A DNA stretch of 64,000 nucleotides from Plasmodium brasilianum (GCF_023973825.1 NC_090120.1:2272501-2336500); one strand, 5' to 3'; numbered from the stretch's first letter, positions 1 through 14,269 are shown. Notes: generated by a model from the sequence alone, not told the origin. Translations and numbers: made by a program.

Positions 1-110
1 TAGCATTTAGCACAATTATCTTGATATTAGTTGTTATACTTGTAATAGTAATTCCTAAAATTTTAAGAAATAATGAAAAATATAACAGAATTAAGGCTAT
101 GTATGAGTAA
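1..110 (+). CDS. 3' end of a type B fam-l/fam-m family exported protein (partial)
   Basis: The window opens inside the last exon. Reading from base 3 gives 35 codons and a TAA at 108-110. The peptide is a hydrophobic helix (ILILVVILVIVI) followed by KILRNNEKYN and a short charged end. The same ending, helix plus YKILRNNEKY, closes the two intact type B genes at 32885-33774 and 51315-52215, so this is the second membrane helix and basic tail of a third type B copy. The known role of the family is only as putative exported surface or red-cell proteins. The 5' part lies outside the window, so intactness cannot be judged. Confidence 0.8.
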   Translation, partial: AFSTIILILVVILVIVIPKILRNNEKYNRIKAMYE

Positions 111-2809
111 AGTGCATAACATGAAACATGTTTTTTTATATGACTTATTTATATGAAACGTTATATGTAATATCTTTAGTTTATATACTTAATAAACATA
201 CATATTGTTTATATAATTTTATTAATGTACATGGGTTTAGAACTTAATCCTTATAATTAATACTCAAAATTATGTTCTTTGTTTGTTGGTAAATTTGAAT
301 GCATTAATGATTGTCATTTTTTATTATAAATTATTGTTGAAACAAAATAAAATAACATCATGTAATATATGCATTTCTGTATATAATTAGATTCTTATAA
401 GAAACATATATATGTGAGTTAAAATTAATATATAATATTAATGAAGAAGTGTTAGAATTTCCGTTTTAAACGAAAAGTACTTGTATTGTATTTTATATTC
501 TAGAAGAATAATATAATTATCTGTAGACATACTTAAGAAATTATATGATGAACTTTACATTAAAAATTAATATTTTTTTTTTGTATTTAATGTAAAGTAA
601 TATATATATTATGTTACAATGATTTCTATATATTTTACTCCAATATAAACATAATATTTGTTATATAAATAATTTTTATTAGAAATATGGCATAACATAT
701 AAGCTATTATTAATAATTTTTGTAAGAAGTTTGATTTTGTTTCTTTAACGGTGTACGTAGGGAATTAGAATTGGATAATAAAATAATGTTCTTATAAAAT
801 ATTATTTCTTTGGTAATTAGGATCAATATTTTAATTTTATCCATGTTACTATTTTATTTTATTTTATTTAATAAGATTATGTATTTTATAAGTATATAAT
901 TAATTTATAAATAGAAAAAAATAAACTTCATTATTTTAAGAAAATGAAATATATTTTTATTCATATATTAAAAAAGAATATATGTTATAAGAAAAAAAAA
1001 TTTTAATCTTTAACAAAATTTTTATTTTTTTAAATCCTATATTTTTATTATTTAAATGAAAGCAATTCTTTTGTTACAGAAATTATTTTTTTATAGAAAA
1101 TAAATTATTAAAAGTATGTTGAATTTGTTAGTAAGCTGAGTAAATAGTTTATATAGATTATGTTAAAAACATTGCAAGATGACATTACATAAATTAATTA
1201 GGAACAAAATGTTACAATAATATTTTTATAATTTTATTAATTATGTACATAATGATGTACAAGATTTATATATATATATATATATATATATAATGTATAT
1301 AATATATATAATATATGTAGTAAAATTGAAATCTATGATTAAATAAATATTATAAACTATATAGTATTTTTATATTTATTGTAATCTGGAAGCGTATGCT
1401 GAAGTCTTTTTTCCGAATTAAATTTATGATTACTATAAAACTATTATTATGAAACATAAAATTAATTATCTCCTTATTTCAAACATATTTTCGTTTTTCC
1501 TTTTAATATGAGTATGCTAATGTTTAAAATAACGTGAAATAATTTCAGCGAAAAATATTTTTGTTTTATTATTTTGAATGTGATATTGTGAGTAATCTGA
1601 TCATTTTCATATCTAAATTAGTAACAAAATTACAGATATATGGTAAAATACAAGATACGACATAGTTATGCTGAATAATTAATATTAATTCCTATTCTAA
1701 AATTTATAATTTGGTTATTAGAAATGCATCTAAAGTTTTTACATGCAGCAAAAAAAGTATATGATTTTTTAAAATGTAATATGTATAATAATGTATATAT
1801 AATGAGTTCTATGGAGTTCAAAATAGTGGAATTCTATTAGAAATCTGAATAAAAAAAGGATTTCCTTTCAACTATTCTAATTATTTAGGTATTATAATGT
1901 TCCTTGCTATTACTTTTATGGAAATAATTGTTGTATTTTTTTCTTGGTATATAGCAAATAAAAATGCAATATAGAAATGTATATACGATTTGTTACTTTT
2001 ATAATATACATTAGATAAAACTTTATAATTATGTAATAAATTTATATATGTTTTTTATTTATCATAAGAAGATTTTCTTACTACTTCGGATGTTATATGT
2101 ATAAAACTATTAGAAGAGAAAAAGACAATTAATTATAGTCCTTTAGAAGAACATATATATGAATTATAAACTAAATATTAAGAATTTTACTATATAAATT
2201 CGCATTGAGCGGAATATATGCCACTTAACTACATATATAAATAACCTTTTTACAATGTTAAATATAATATATACCATACAAAAACAACAATAATAAACTT
2301 TTTGCATATTATTTCAAATTTTTAATTCTGTTTATCGGCAAGTAGATAAATGATAATAAAACTTTAAAGTTATAAATAATATATATATATTCTTTTTAAT
2401 TTTTGAATAATGTTTTTATTTTATGAATTTTATTTGTTTATTTTGATAATAATATTACTGGTGTTTTTTTTAAAGCTTCTGTTGCTCCTCTTCTTACTTT
2501 AATACAAATTTAATAAACAGTTCTATATGTTAATGTGTAATAAAATCATTATTTATTTCACAATCTTGTGCTATATATTTATACCTTAAAATTTTGTGTT
2601 TACCATTCTAAAGAAAAATTCATATATATGTGGACTTTTTTGCTAATGACTCAAACAGTAGTACTTTATTTATGTTTGCCCTTTCTTTGAATAATTTTTA
2701 TAATTTTTATGCATATGTATATATTTCTTCTTTTTTATTTAATCTTATTTGTTAATAAATATCCTCTTACATGTAACTTATACATCATCGATTATTACAT
2801 TTTCTGCTG
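111..2809. other. A+T-rich spacer, 3' flank of a family gene
   Basis: I see no supported gene here. A (TA)n run of about 26 bases lies at 1267-1292. The stretch at 540-605, with TTGTATTTAATGTAAAG, resembles sequence about 450-500 bases past the stop of other family genes (for example near 12270 and 62300). The 3' flank therefore appears to be duplicated together with the genes. Confidence 0.5.
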
Positions 2810-3935
2810 CTAATAATGTAAACTGTAATTTTGGGAGCAACAATCTCCTCGAGATTGATATCCTATGCTATGAAAACTTCCTTTATGGTTTCTATTTGCT
2901 TCTTTATTTATGTTTTGTTAGGATTCTTTTATTTCTTCAAGTTCGTTATGTTTGGCTATATTTTTCCTATGTAAACGATTACGTAACCAAGATTTCATTG
3001 ATGTAAACTATATGAAAAAAAAATATGTATATGCACCTAAATATATAACTGTTTTGTGTTTGTAATTTTTTGTGAAAATAAGCATACTCATTGAGATAGA
3101 ATATTTACATTATTGGGTATAAATTTTATTAACTTCATATAACAATAATAAAGTGAAAGATGCTAGAAATAGGATAACTGTGGATAACATAACAGAAAAT
3201 ATATAATCTATTATTATCGGTGGTAGTATTCGTGATACACCAGTGCAAGAAGTTACATTATGAATTTTAATATCATATGCTTTTTTAAAATTTTATAACT
3301 CCTCACAAAAATAGCCTTTATTTTTTTTTTTGACATTCCTGATAATTTTGAACTTAAAATTTATAAAAATTATTAACATTTTCACGGATATTTGCTTTTA
3401 GCATATCGACCTGTCCAATATATCTGTTAAATCCATCATAATAACTATATAGTTTTTTAAGATTATGTAAAACATCCGATTCAATTTCTTCGAATTTTTG
3501 CGTACATATATTATCTAATTGGGACGAATATTAATTGTATTTATTAAATCAACTAAGATTCTTTTTATAATTTACTTCTGAATTTATCGGATAATTTAAG
3601 CATTTATAGCATTTTTGTCTATCAAATTTATGATGATCTCTTATTTGAAATAAAAATCTACGAATATGTTCACATATTTCGATAAAATCGATGTTTGTTA
3701 TTCCAGCACATTCCTTTCCAGGATTTCCAGTACCTCTGTCATAACGAGTATCATGGATATCATAATCAAATTCCTTACTATATTTAAGATATAATTCCAC
3801 GGAGTTATCCTAAAAATAAATGAAAAAAACAAAAAAAAGGTAATTATAATTATATTGTATAAATTATAAAAATCATACATTAATAGATAAAAATATTTAT
3901 TTCATTTATAAAATAAGGAATAATTGAAATACCAT
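2810..3935 (-). pseudogene. pir (pseudogene): Decayed PIR-family gene
   Basis: On the - strand an acceptor TTTTTAG at 3811-3810 opens exon 2 in frame (DNSVELYLKYSKEF...). It runs through a cysteine-containing N-terminal domain to KCYKCLNYPIN, close to the LNYW element of PIR/vir/kir proteins, and stops at TGA 3549-3551. More coding sequence follows in other frames: QLDNICTQKFEEIESDVLHN (about 3515-3455), a membrane helix around 3220-3130 (VMLSTVILFLASFTLLLLYE) and a basic cytoplasmic tail starting near 2995 (LRNRLHRKNIAKHNELEEIK). An internal stop interrupts the tail, which ends at TAG 2810-2812. Order and total length (about 330 codons) fit a full PIR exon 2 plus tail. Exon 1 is uncertain; an ATG followed at once by GT lies at 3935-3933. 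PIR proteins are variable proteins associated with the infected red-cell surface. This copy is dead through stops and frameshifts and faces opposite to its neighbours. Confidence 0.75.
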
Positions 3936-5016
3936 GATATATGTAATTATTTTATTGAAATGATAAAATATCCGTTATTCTTTAAACTGTAGGATTCCAT
4001 TGTATATAAGAATACGTGCTTTAAATAAGAAATATTATATTCTTATGAAGTTAATAGTTATAAAAATATAAAAATAATATATAATGTGTAGATATGTGAT
4101 GTATTACTCATTTACATACGTAAAATTTAGAAAAAAGTTAGTTAACGAAATCAGCATATTGCTTTTTTATTAATATTAAAATAAGATAGAACATGTAATA
4201 AAATATAAAATAAATGCTTTTAAATGACAAAATAATAATTTGAGAGACATGGTTATTTTATTGTATATAAAAAAAATTATTGAGAAAAATACTTTTTCCT
4301 ATTTTCCTATTCACATGCGACTTACCAAATTGTACTGATATATTATAAAAAAAAATAAATTAATTTTAGTATATTCTCGTGTAAATTTCCTATTATGCTG
4401 CAGTATCTATTAATGAAACATTTTTGAACTTTTAAAACATTATAAAAAGTTTAATATAAATTATTTATAAAGAATAGAATTTTCTCGTTTTTATTGTTAA
4501 GGTAATATATTTCTTATTATTTCAACTAATATTTATAATAAGTTATAATTCTATACATATAGATTAAGAAACTGAACGTCATGTATATTACTATAATTAA
4601 AATTTAATTAAATGAAAAGTAAATTTTACTAAAAGGAAGCATATTTTTAATTTAACAATTAAACACTCATTAGCTAAATTAAAAATATACTTCTTCAAAA
4701 AATTTGTTTTTATTATAGATGTAATATTTAATAAATAAAATATATTGTATAATTATAAAATAATCTGCTAATTCTCTCAATTCTGTAACATATAGAAGTT
4801 TATGCTTTACCTTCTTCCTTTGAACTTTCAGCGAGGTATAATATATATTTTTATGTTCATCATTTATCTATATGCAGATAAATTAAATATGTTTATACAA
4901 TAAATTGATTATAATAATATATTGAAATAAAAAAAACAATTTTATAATTATCCTTACTTCTTCAGTAACTTTTATTGTTGAAATAGTTTTTACTTGTAGA
5001 ACAACAAAAATATAGA
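3936..5016. other. A+T-rich spacer upstream of the PIR relic
   Basis: No supported gene. As the 5' side of the - strand PIR relic it may hold the old promoter. I see no convincing element. Confidence 0.4.
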
Positions 5017-5211
5017 TTGATATATCAAACAAAATTTATCATTTTAATCCATAGAGCATATATCTTATTAGTATTCTCGTTTATATATATTTTTATTTCA
5101 ATGTATAATAAAAGAGTTGCAAAAGTTAATGTCATAATATTTTCCATTTTTGTGTATGTCACTGCTATTTTATTTATAAATATTATATGTCAGATAAGAT
5201 CAAAAACTTGA
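5017..5211 (+). CDS. Possible small two-helix membrane protein or exon
   Basis: A 64-codon frame holds two hydrophobic helices (roughly residues 7-28 and 37-58) around a short basic loop (YNKRVAKVN), ending IICQIRSKT and a TGA stop. It has no ATG at its start, but a possible splice acceptor CTTGTAG ends at 4999 and the frame is open from there, so it could be a last exon. The helix-loop-helix layout is like the 75-residue frame at 19745-19972 and its relic at 45368-45597, but shared residues are few. I do not recognise a family. In such A+T-rich DNA hydrophobic frames also arise by chance. Confidence 0.2.
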   Translation: MIYQTKFIILIHRAYILLVFSFIYIFISMYNKRVAKVNVIIFSIFVYVTAILFINIICQIRSKT

Positions 5212-8197
5212 TAACATTTAATTCAAAGTACTTAGAAAATAATAATAAATATTTTTCTTCTTCTTTTTATATATCTTATTGTTCTAAAATATATTACAAT
5301 TATATATATTTATTATAATATATAAATTATAAGTTATATGTTAATTGTATTAATATATTTAAGATATAATAAAGTGTATATTAAAAAAAATAAAAAATGA
5401 AATAAAAAAAATTGTTTTTATTATAATTTCTTATGTGTAATGAATTGTCTTATTCTTTATGAGCCATATAGAAAAAAAAATAGTAGCATAATTATTATAA
5501 TTGTTAAAATAAATATTCATTGAAGTTATTTTACAATGGATATTCTCTGAATCTTATTTTACTTCTTTATTTATAATATTAATATATATCTTTTTAATTT
5601 AACAAAAGCGTCACATTTAATAATTTAGAATAGTTATTAATGCCGTTACATATTTTGAAACATTACTGTTTGTTATTTGACGTTTGTATTAAATCATAAC
5701 TATAATCATAAGTTTAGACATGTTAATAATCTTTAATAATGTTATATATTTAATTTATTTTTAATATATTTGCAATATGTTTATATGAATATAGTTAAAT
5801 TAAAAATTTTTTCAAGTTCATATATCAAATATAAAAAATAAAAGACAACATACATATTAATGTTCTTGTAATATATACTCCATATTAATTAAATATATTA
5901 TTGATATATATATTAAATTATTATGTGTAAAAGTATTTTTTGAAAAGAGACTTATTTATATTAATCTAAAATATTTTAATAAAACTACATATTTATTATC
6001 TGTAATACAATATAAGAATATTTAAATTCAATTGTATTTATTAAGAATAGTTGAAACATGAATAATGTTAATATACATAATATGTAAAAATAATTATTTT
6101 CTTAAATATTATAAATATACCATAATATATTTGTTTCATGCAATGTAAGAATATTATATTACAAACAAGGAAAAACATTTCGGTTACCACTCTACTACCT
6201 GATTGTAATTCATATAATTATTTTACAAAAATATTTCTTTTATTTTAGTTACTAATATTATTACTGCATTAATTATATTGTTTAAAAAATAAACACATTG
6301 CTTATATTATGTTTTATACTCAATACAAACCAGTAAAAAAAAATATATAGTTTATTTATTTTTCGTGGTATATGAAAAAAGTAAAAATTTATTACGTATG
6401 TAAATGGATCATATATTTTATCAAAAAGTTATAGTATTGATTTATGTTATATATATATATATGTATATATTGTAAAATAATATATAAAGAAATAATAACA
6501 AATAACTGTATTAACTAAGTACTAAAACGAAATATATCATTCTGCAATTACAAAAGGTAAAAGAAAAGGAAAAAATTGAAAGCCAAAATTTATAAATTCT
6601 CTTTAGAACGTAAAAAGTTAGTTGATGAAAATTTTTTATTAAGGTATCATAAAAAGAATTACATTATAAATTTAGTTAAGAGAAACAAAAAATAATATAT
6701 GGCATATTTTGTGATTCCTATAAAATAATTATATTTTCTTTCGTTTATCCTTTGTTTTAAAAAAATTTTAAAGCTTACCTATTTAGTACATTTTATCATA
6801 AACACTTAATCATATTTAATTTTGTTTTTTAATTTCATAAAAATAATAATATTGATATTAAAAAATATGAAAAAACGATAAGAAGTTGTCTTATTTATCT
6901 GTTAATGTTTTTTTACGAAATATTAAATGTGTGATAATTTATAAAAATAAACATTCAGTATACCTCTATTATCATAATATTTCACTTATTTCAATAATAT
7001 CAGGGTCTTATTAAATTACTTTAAATGAAAGTTAAGTAAATCAAATAAAAATACTTTAATGTTATCAATACCTATGTGTGTATATATATACATATTGAAC
7101 ATGCTGTGTTTATGATACAGTATATCTGTTGTGCATACAATTAAATTCTTTATTGAAAAATAAAAATTTTGAATGATTCCTTAATCTTGTGAAAATATAA
7201 TAATTAAAAAAAATACAATTATAACCAATAAATATGGCATTAAAATCTTATACGAATGATAATTTTAGTGTGAAAATATCTAATAACTTATTATAGCTTG
7301 AGGAATTTTATTTAAGTATATCGAAATTTTTTTTTTGTAATTTGTCCCTGCTTTATCATTAGGTTTTCGTATGTTTTAAAATTTTGCTTTTTCCTTTATT
7401 TTTTCTTAAATTTATATTTTCTACAACTTATAAAATATTTCATTGGTGATTTATATAAGTTTTTTATTTGTAATATGTTTTTACAAAGTTAAAGTTAATA
7501 AAGTCTAATTATAGATATACAACTAAGAAAGTTTATGTCTGATATTATTATAGGTAAAATATCTTTTTGAATATGTATTGAATGAGAAAAAAAAATAACA
7601 CATTTTCTAAAGTACGTAAACATTTTTTATAAGCACATATACATAAAGCATTAACAAAAAGAATAAAAATAAAATTTTTTTTATTGTTAATAACGAATCT
7701 ATATTTATACAAATGTGAAGAGAAAATTTAGTGAGGAGAAACTTATATATATGTGAAAAAAATAAGAAAAACATATGATAAGTAAACATTAAATATAGCC
7801 TATAATTAATTTTATTCCACAATGATACCATATATTTGTGTGAAAAATAATGAAAACTTGGAACATAGACATCAAGGTTTAAAAAATATGTAAACGTAAA
7901 ACTACTACTTAAGTATTATAATATAAAAGAAAAGAAAAAAGTAAATAAATAAAATATATGGTCATTTCAAAATGGTTAATAAGTGAATTTGAAATAATAT
8001 TCTTGTTTTTAATATAAAAGAAGCAATTCTATACTATACCTATTTTCTATACAATCATAAACATATTATCTAAAGTAATTATAATTGACACGTATTATAT
8101 ATCCCTGTTAAGTAAAAATTATTATGAAATTTATTTTTATATTTAATTAAAACACGTTAAGTCCACTATTCTATATTTATCAGAAATAATATCCTAA
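5212..8197. other. A+T-rich spacer
   Basis: No supported gene. The short hydrophobic frames present (such as one on the - strand at 7607-7831) are rich in Phe, Leu and Tyr, as expected from A+T bias, and show no family motif. Confidence 0.5.
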
Positions 8198-8278
8198 TTA
8201 AAAGGATTAATTATGTTTATGCTATCATCCATATTTATAGTAGCGATTTATAAGATCCTAAGAAATAATGAAAAATAA
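8198..8278 (+). pseudogene. Relic of a type B family gene (C-terminal end only)
   Basis: A short frame reads a hydrophobic helix (FMLSSIFIVAI) followed by YKILRNNEK and a TAA at 8276-8278. Next to the intact gene at 51315-52215 (helix, then FYKILRNNEKYKKIK) the match over the helix end and KILRNNEK is unmistakable. The stop has cut the last 10 or so residues, and sequence just past it (AGGCAAATTAATTA) still resembles the lost codons. A stop lies directly upstream at 8195-8197, and I could not find the conserved middle block before it. The relic sits 2.5 kb before the type A gene at 10823, the same distance as other doublet partners. Confidence 0.75.
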
Positions 8279-10403
8279 AGGCAAATTAATTATATATATC
8301 AGAAGGAAATGAATAATGTTGTGTATGTATATTTCTGTAAGAACTCTATTAAGACAATCTAATATATCTAATATTTTTAGTAGTATATTATTAGTCAACA
8401 TAATTATGATTTCTATAATTTTATAAATATACATATGTATACCTATGATTTTGATACATTACAGTGGAAAATTACCTTATGTTTGTTATAAATTAGTGTA
8501 TTTTATTGTTAAACAATATGCATTTGAGTGTATTAGTTAATCTGCATAAATTACATATGGCATTATATACATTCTGTTTATTTATATGCGTTTTTAAGAA
8601 ATATATATTTTTGTGCCTTAAATGAATAAATAATATCATAATATATATATCTCTATTGACGTATATATATAATATATATTTTATGAACTATGCGCTACCT
8701 TCTTTTATATGTCGTGTTCCTGTCTAAAATTATTTTCTTTTCTGATTTTTAAACAAATATATTATTATTTTGAAGTTAATATATATGATGCTTTTTTTTT
8801 TTTAAAAAAGTATTGTATATATGTAGTTATATTTATATGTATATGTATATCTTTAGTTTAGATGAAAATTAATGTCTATTTTATATAAGTTTTATGAAAA
8901 ACATTCTATAAAAAGTTCTAGTTGTAAAATCCTTTTTAAGGGAATATTATTTATTTTTTGCGTCTTACAAATGTGAAATTTTATATTCATAATAAAAAAG
9001 TATCCTTTTTAAATATCGTTTATATATAATTCGTCACTCACCTTGTGATTTTAAACAGTTATAAGTAATTTTAGAATCAAAAGTACTTATAATTTATTAT
9101 TGTGCTTAATTATAATGTTAATTCCATTTTGAAAATATTCATTAAATATGTATTAAATTGGAAATAAATAAATAAATAACTATATTATATGTAATCTTTT
9201 TTTATATCATTCAACTATTAAATTAATGAATAATGTTCAATCACTTTTTAATAGATAACATTTTCAAATTCTTTTTTTATGTTGTGATAATAGTGTATTT
9301 CTAAATATATATTATATATCTGTAAAACTCTAAATTATAATTAAAAGTAATCAAAATATGTATATATTGTTTACATGCTTTTCTCCATACGTGGATATTT
9401 AGTTATATATATATAGAATTTTCGGGGATAAATATGAAAATATTTAGTAAGTATTTCATGTAATATTAAATATATATAAAAGTACGTATAGCTCGTATTG
9501 AGTATAAATATTTAATTCATATATATAGGGCTAATTTTTTAAATAAAATAAAATTAAGTAAATAAAATTTTTTTAGATATATTTCATAAATGCAGGTTTA
9601 GTTTTTAGATTAGATTTAAAGACTTAGTGTATGGACTATTTCTAAGGAAAAAATAGTACACAATATGATAATTTTATTATTTTTAGGGCATTTGTTCTAG
9701 GAAATATTAATTTTATGTGTTACGGTTCTGCTACAATAAATAGATATATAATTAAATTATTATATTTAGAATTGGGAAAATTTTGATACAATTTTATTTA
9801 TAATAATATCTTATACATCTATAGTAAAATATATTGATAAATAAAAAATATATACGATTTAATCATAAAAAAATTAAAAAAATATATCAGTGACACAAAG
9901 ATACGCAAATGACAGTATATTTAATATAATAATTACTGTTTTACTTTTTTTGTTATATTAAATTAGAATTTCTTCTAAATATCTATTATGAATTAAAAAT
10001 AAAATAATTAAGTCAAAAATTTAAAAATATAACATTTGCAAATAATGGTATAAAATAAACTTAAATGTAATTTTCAAATTTTGTTGTGCAAAAAAAAAAT
10101 TATATAATATATATGACTCTTTAATATATAGTTTTTTTTATGTATTTTTTTGTATTCTAAATTATGAATTTATTAAATATGTTATATGCCCTTAAAAAAT
10201 GGCGTTGTTATAATTAACACAATATAAACTTCAGTACTATATAGCGATTACTGCATTTATCATTAATTTGATAAAATTATTATAATAATTTATTTTATGT
10301 AAAAATTATAAATCATTTTTCAATGTCACAATTTTTATAATTTTAGAATTATAAACACAAAATGTAGTTAAAATTATATAAAAACACTTAATATAGAGAA
10401 TCA
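8279..10403. other. A+T-rich spacer between relic and type A gene
   Basis: No supported gene. The distance from the relic's stop to the next start is the normal doublet spacing, so this is probably the 3' flank of the dead gene joined to the 5' flank of the next. Confidence 0.45.
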
Positions 10404-10470
10404 TATATTCTCTATATTTTATACATTCTATATTCTACATAAATTATATTTGGGAATAATAAGAAATATT
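10404..10470 (+). promoter_or_regulatory. Conserved upstream element of the family (copy 1)
   Basis: This pyrimidine-rich stretch has a core CATTCTATATTCTACATAAA starting at 10424, 399 bases before the ATG of the type A gene, and ends with the tail AAGAAATATT. The same core and tail recur at nearly the same distance before the other family genes. A promoter role is inference. Confidence 0.6.
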
Positions 10471-10822
10471 ATATTTTTCTTTTGTTTTATTTTTTAAAAG
10501 GATAAATAATAAAAATCATTTAATTAGAGTACTACATTAATTTACGTCTATTTAGTAGATATAGATAAATTAAAATTATATCATTTTAATTAAAATTATA
10601 TTTTTAAAGACAAAAATAAGTCAAAAATTCCTTAAAATATTATTAAAGTTATTTATAATCGTTTGCGTTCTAAAATATATTATAGTTACAAAAGTTTTTT
10701 TAGGTTTCTACAAAAAAAAAAAAAAGAAAAAGTAAAATAAATATTTATTGTGTCATTTGTTATTAAAAGAATATTATATTATTGTTAATTCGTTTTTTAA
10801 TATAATATTAAATTTAGATATA

Positions 10823-11803
10823 ATGGAAGAAAAAATAAAGTTAATGTTTCTAACTAAAATTGTTGCGTTTATCCTTTTAACTTGTATAAGAGATAACAGA
10901 GATCTGGTATTATGATATTGTTCAAGGATAGTTATATTATTCTTATTTTGCGTACTTTATTTTTATTAATAATCTTTTTTATAAAGAACTTATTTATTGT
11001 TTTAATTACAAATATTTACTTTATTTTTTAAGGCTTGGTTTAACATAACGCAGAGTGAGAAATTCAATCATAATAGAAAATTACAAGAAAAAACTTGTCT
11101 ATCGCTAACAAAATATAACCAGGATAATAGTTCATGTATTGTAGGATTAAAAGAAGAGATATCACGTAGTGGAAAAGACGTACGAACACACATGTATAAT
11201 AATGAAGTAGATAAAGTAAGAAAAAAACAATTAAACAAAAGTTCAATGAATAATAAGAGAAGTCATAAAAATGATAAGAAAAATAAATCATGTATTTTTG
11301 AAACAAAAAAATATTCCCGTTTAGAAAAAAAAATATTCAAAGAACTAGATTTTTCGAATTTTCTTAGAAGCAACAGGACAATTAGCAATAAACTTTACAA
11401 AAAAATAACGCTCAGAAAATACGGATTACGAATTGTCATACCTTTATTATTGTTTTTGTTATTACTAATATCTTTAATTTTAGATTTATCTGGGAGTGAT
11501 GGAATTATAAATGTGTTGCGGACGCAGCTGAAAACCCTTGTTCCAAATTTTTGGAAGACTTTTGGATCAAATTTTGGGTGTCTTATAGGAAAAACTTTAG
11601 GAAATTATTTAAGGCCGCTTTTTACAGCGCACAGCTGGGGATCCACAAGTGATCCAGCGAAGGTTTACGCGACAACAGGTTTATTTGGTTTTATTGTATA
11701 TATTATACCTTTCATGATATTAGGTGTAACATTTATATCAGGGATAATTTATTATCACAGAAAAGTTAAAAAATATGAAAATATTAAGTTTAGAAGAAGA
11801 TAA
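10823..11803 (+). CDS. Type A fam-l/fam-m family exported protein, two exons
   Basis: Exon 1 is 10823-10906 (28 codons, hydrophobic, MEEKIKLMFLTKIVAFILLT) and exon 2 is 11033-11803, joined in phase 0 by a GTATTA donor and a TTTTTTAAG acceptor. The 284-residue product has a signal-like start, the conserved block FETKKYSRLEKKIFKELD (about 118-135), NRTISNKLYKKI, a first membrane helix (about 161-180), a variable loop, a second helix (about 246-268) and the basic tail KKYENIKFRRR. At the usual export site (RxLAK near residue 51) it reads LSLTK, so the arginine is lost. Longer DNA start choices lack the signal-like exon. It partners the type B relic at 8198-8278 and follows an upstream element at 10404. 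Exact function is unknown; export to the red cell is inferred from the family. Confidence 0.88.
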
Positions 11804-14269
11804 ATCGAATGGTGATTAATATGCCTCTTTTGGGAAATAATTATTTAAGACGAAATAATATCTGTAATATCTTTATTAATTTCCTAATAAAAATACTAAC
11901 AATTGTTTATATTTTACGAATACACCTACATATGCGAATATTTCTTAATACTCAAAAGTAAAATATATTCGTATGTTTTTAGCATATTTTCACATTTTTT
12001 AATTTGTCATATAAAGTGTTGCTTAAGCTTAAATATATTTATAATAATTATATATATTTTTTAGTTAAATAGATTTTTATAAAAAACATGTACCTATATG
12101 TTTAAGTTAAGATATAATAACATAATTCATATATTTTATAAAATTTATATGATAGTTTATATTTTAAATGAAAAGTATTGCTTTCTGCTTTGTATTCCGT
12201 TCTAGCGTTAGATGGCTATTTTGTCGGGTTGTAAAGGAAATGTATTTTTAGTTTTAAATAAACAAAAAATGTGTATTGTTTTGTATTTAATGAAAGATAT
12301 TACATCTAATTTGTTGTATTGATACATATAAATATATATATATATATATCAATAAGAATACTTAATTTTCATTCTATAAAATAGGTTTTATGATAAATGT
12401 ATTATAAGAAATTATTATTGTAAAAACTATTTCAATGAACTTCTAGCTTTTTCGCATGGCGTGTAATTGAATTTACAAATATATAATGAAAAAACACCCT
12501 CATTAAATATATATTATATGTTTTTGTTTACTATATAATAGATTCTGTAATATTACAATAAAAATTAATTCCTAATAGCATTAATTAATATATTTTATTG
12601 CGGTAATAACTAAATTTTAGAAAGACCATATATATATATGTTATGTATAAAATTTATAAATAAATAATATATATATTTAATTTTTTTTTTACTGTAATAA
12701 AATATTAAATATACGATTTAAATATAAACGTGTATTAATGGATAACATGTAAAAGATTTTTTTTTACATTTTTTGTAATTTTAATATTTCACATATATGC
12801 GTTTATCTGTAAAAATCCATGTTATTATTCATTATGAGAAAAATATATATGTCTACAACATGATAGTAATTTATAAGTATACTTTTATGTACTTATTTCA
12901 TATTTTGTGTGTATACAATCGTTATAGATAAAATATTAATATGATTTTAACGATGTATATAAATATACGTGATTTTTAGAGGAAATGAATAATTAGTTTA
13001 TATTTATATATCTTATATTTTAAATAAAATAAATTTTAAATGAAAAAATGCTTTTTTTAAATAATTCATGATTAAATAATATTGTTTTTTGGGTTACATA
13101 AGTTTTAATAGGTTCTATGTAGAATTATTATTATTTGCTTACGTTGTTTAAATAAATACCTGTTATGTATATGATATTTTATACGTATAATATGCTATAA
13201 TAATCATAACGTAGTTTAATATATGAAATTTTTATTTTATAGATTTAAATGAAAATTATAATATAATATTAATAAACGTTTTAATCATCATATTAAAAAA
13301 CAATTAAAAAGTTTTGTTTACTAAATGAAATAACATATGCATACATATTTTTAAGAAAAAGTATACTAATGAGACAGAGAATATGAAAATTGTATATATG
13401 TATAGTTCTAAATGGAAAAAGAGAAGAAATTTCTAATAATAATTTTAATAAAAGAATATTTATATGTATTCTTTTTTTTTAATATTAAGTATTACACTAT
13501 TTTATCCTAATATTTTATACTTTATATGTGATATATGTATATATATATAAATGTATGTAATATAATTATGTTATTGTAATATATGTGTATATTTTTTATT
13601 ATGATGTTAAATTATTTATGTTATATTTTTATAAAATTATTTTTATTAAAAATATTTTATTCACTATTTTTTAATGATGCATTAACAATAAATAATTAGA
13701 AATTAATATGTTATATGAATACAATTAAAAAATAAAATTAAATTAATGAAAAATCATCCTTATAAGGTAGAAAATAGGTATATATCACAAAACAATTCTT
13801 TAAAATAAGGTTTAAGTTATATTTTTGTAAGAAGAACAACATGATGAAAATAAAAATTATGCTAATAAATATTTTTTATACATTTACTAAAATTTATTTT
13901 ACACACTATTAATCCTACTCATTAACGCTATTAGTCTTTCATTTATATGTATTTCTATAATATATATGAAGTTAAGAATGTAATATAAAATTCTTATGTA
14001 CTGAAAAATCCGGATGAAATGTTTATGGAATGTGTTCAGTACATATAGCTTTATAAAAGGAATTAAAATTAAATAATTTACCTTAAAACAAATAAGTAAA
14101 ATCATTTTTTTGATCCTATACTTATAATGTTTCTAATTTTTTCATGTGTCTATTAATAATTAAAATATATATATGTACTTTTATATATATTTTAACTTTT
14201 TCTGAATTTCTCCAATTATATACGTATGTGCAAAATATGTTTACTTAACTTTTTCGTTATCCCTTTTGT
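11804..14269. other. 3' flank of the type A gene, duplicated with other family genes
   Basis: No gene seen. Near 12270 there is TTTTGTATTTAATG, found at similar distance after other family genes. Near 13230-13290 the stretch with TAGATTTAAATGAAAATT and a run of ATAATATTAAT closely resembles 50055-50105 and, more weakly, 63250-63300. This indicates that duplication units reach about 1.5 kb past the stop codon. Confidence 0.5.

Noticed and set aside
2749..3006. 85-codon hydrophobic + strand frame
   Set aside because: It is the reverse complement of the cytoplasmic tail of the - strand PIR relic, whose basic tail sequence makes more sense as coding.
7607..7831. 74-codon - strand frame with hydrophobic residues
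   Set aside because: Composition is that expected of A+T-rich DNA; no motif, no splice context and no paralogue in the window.
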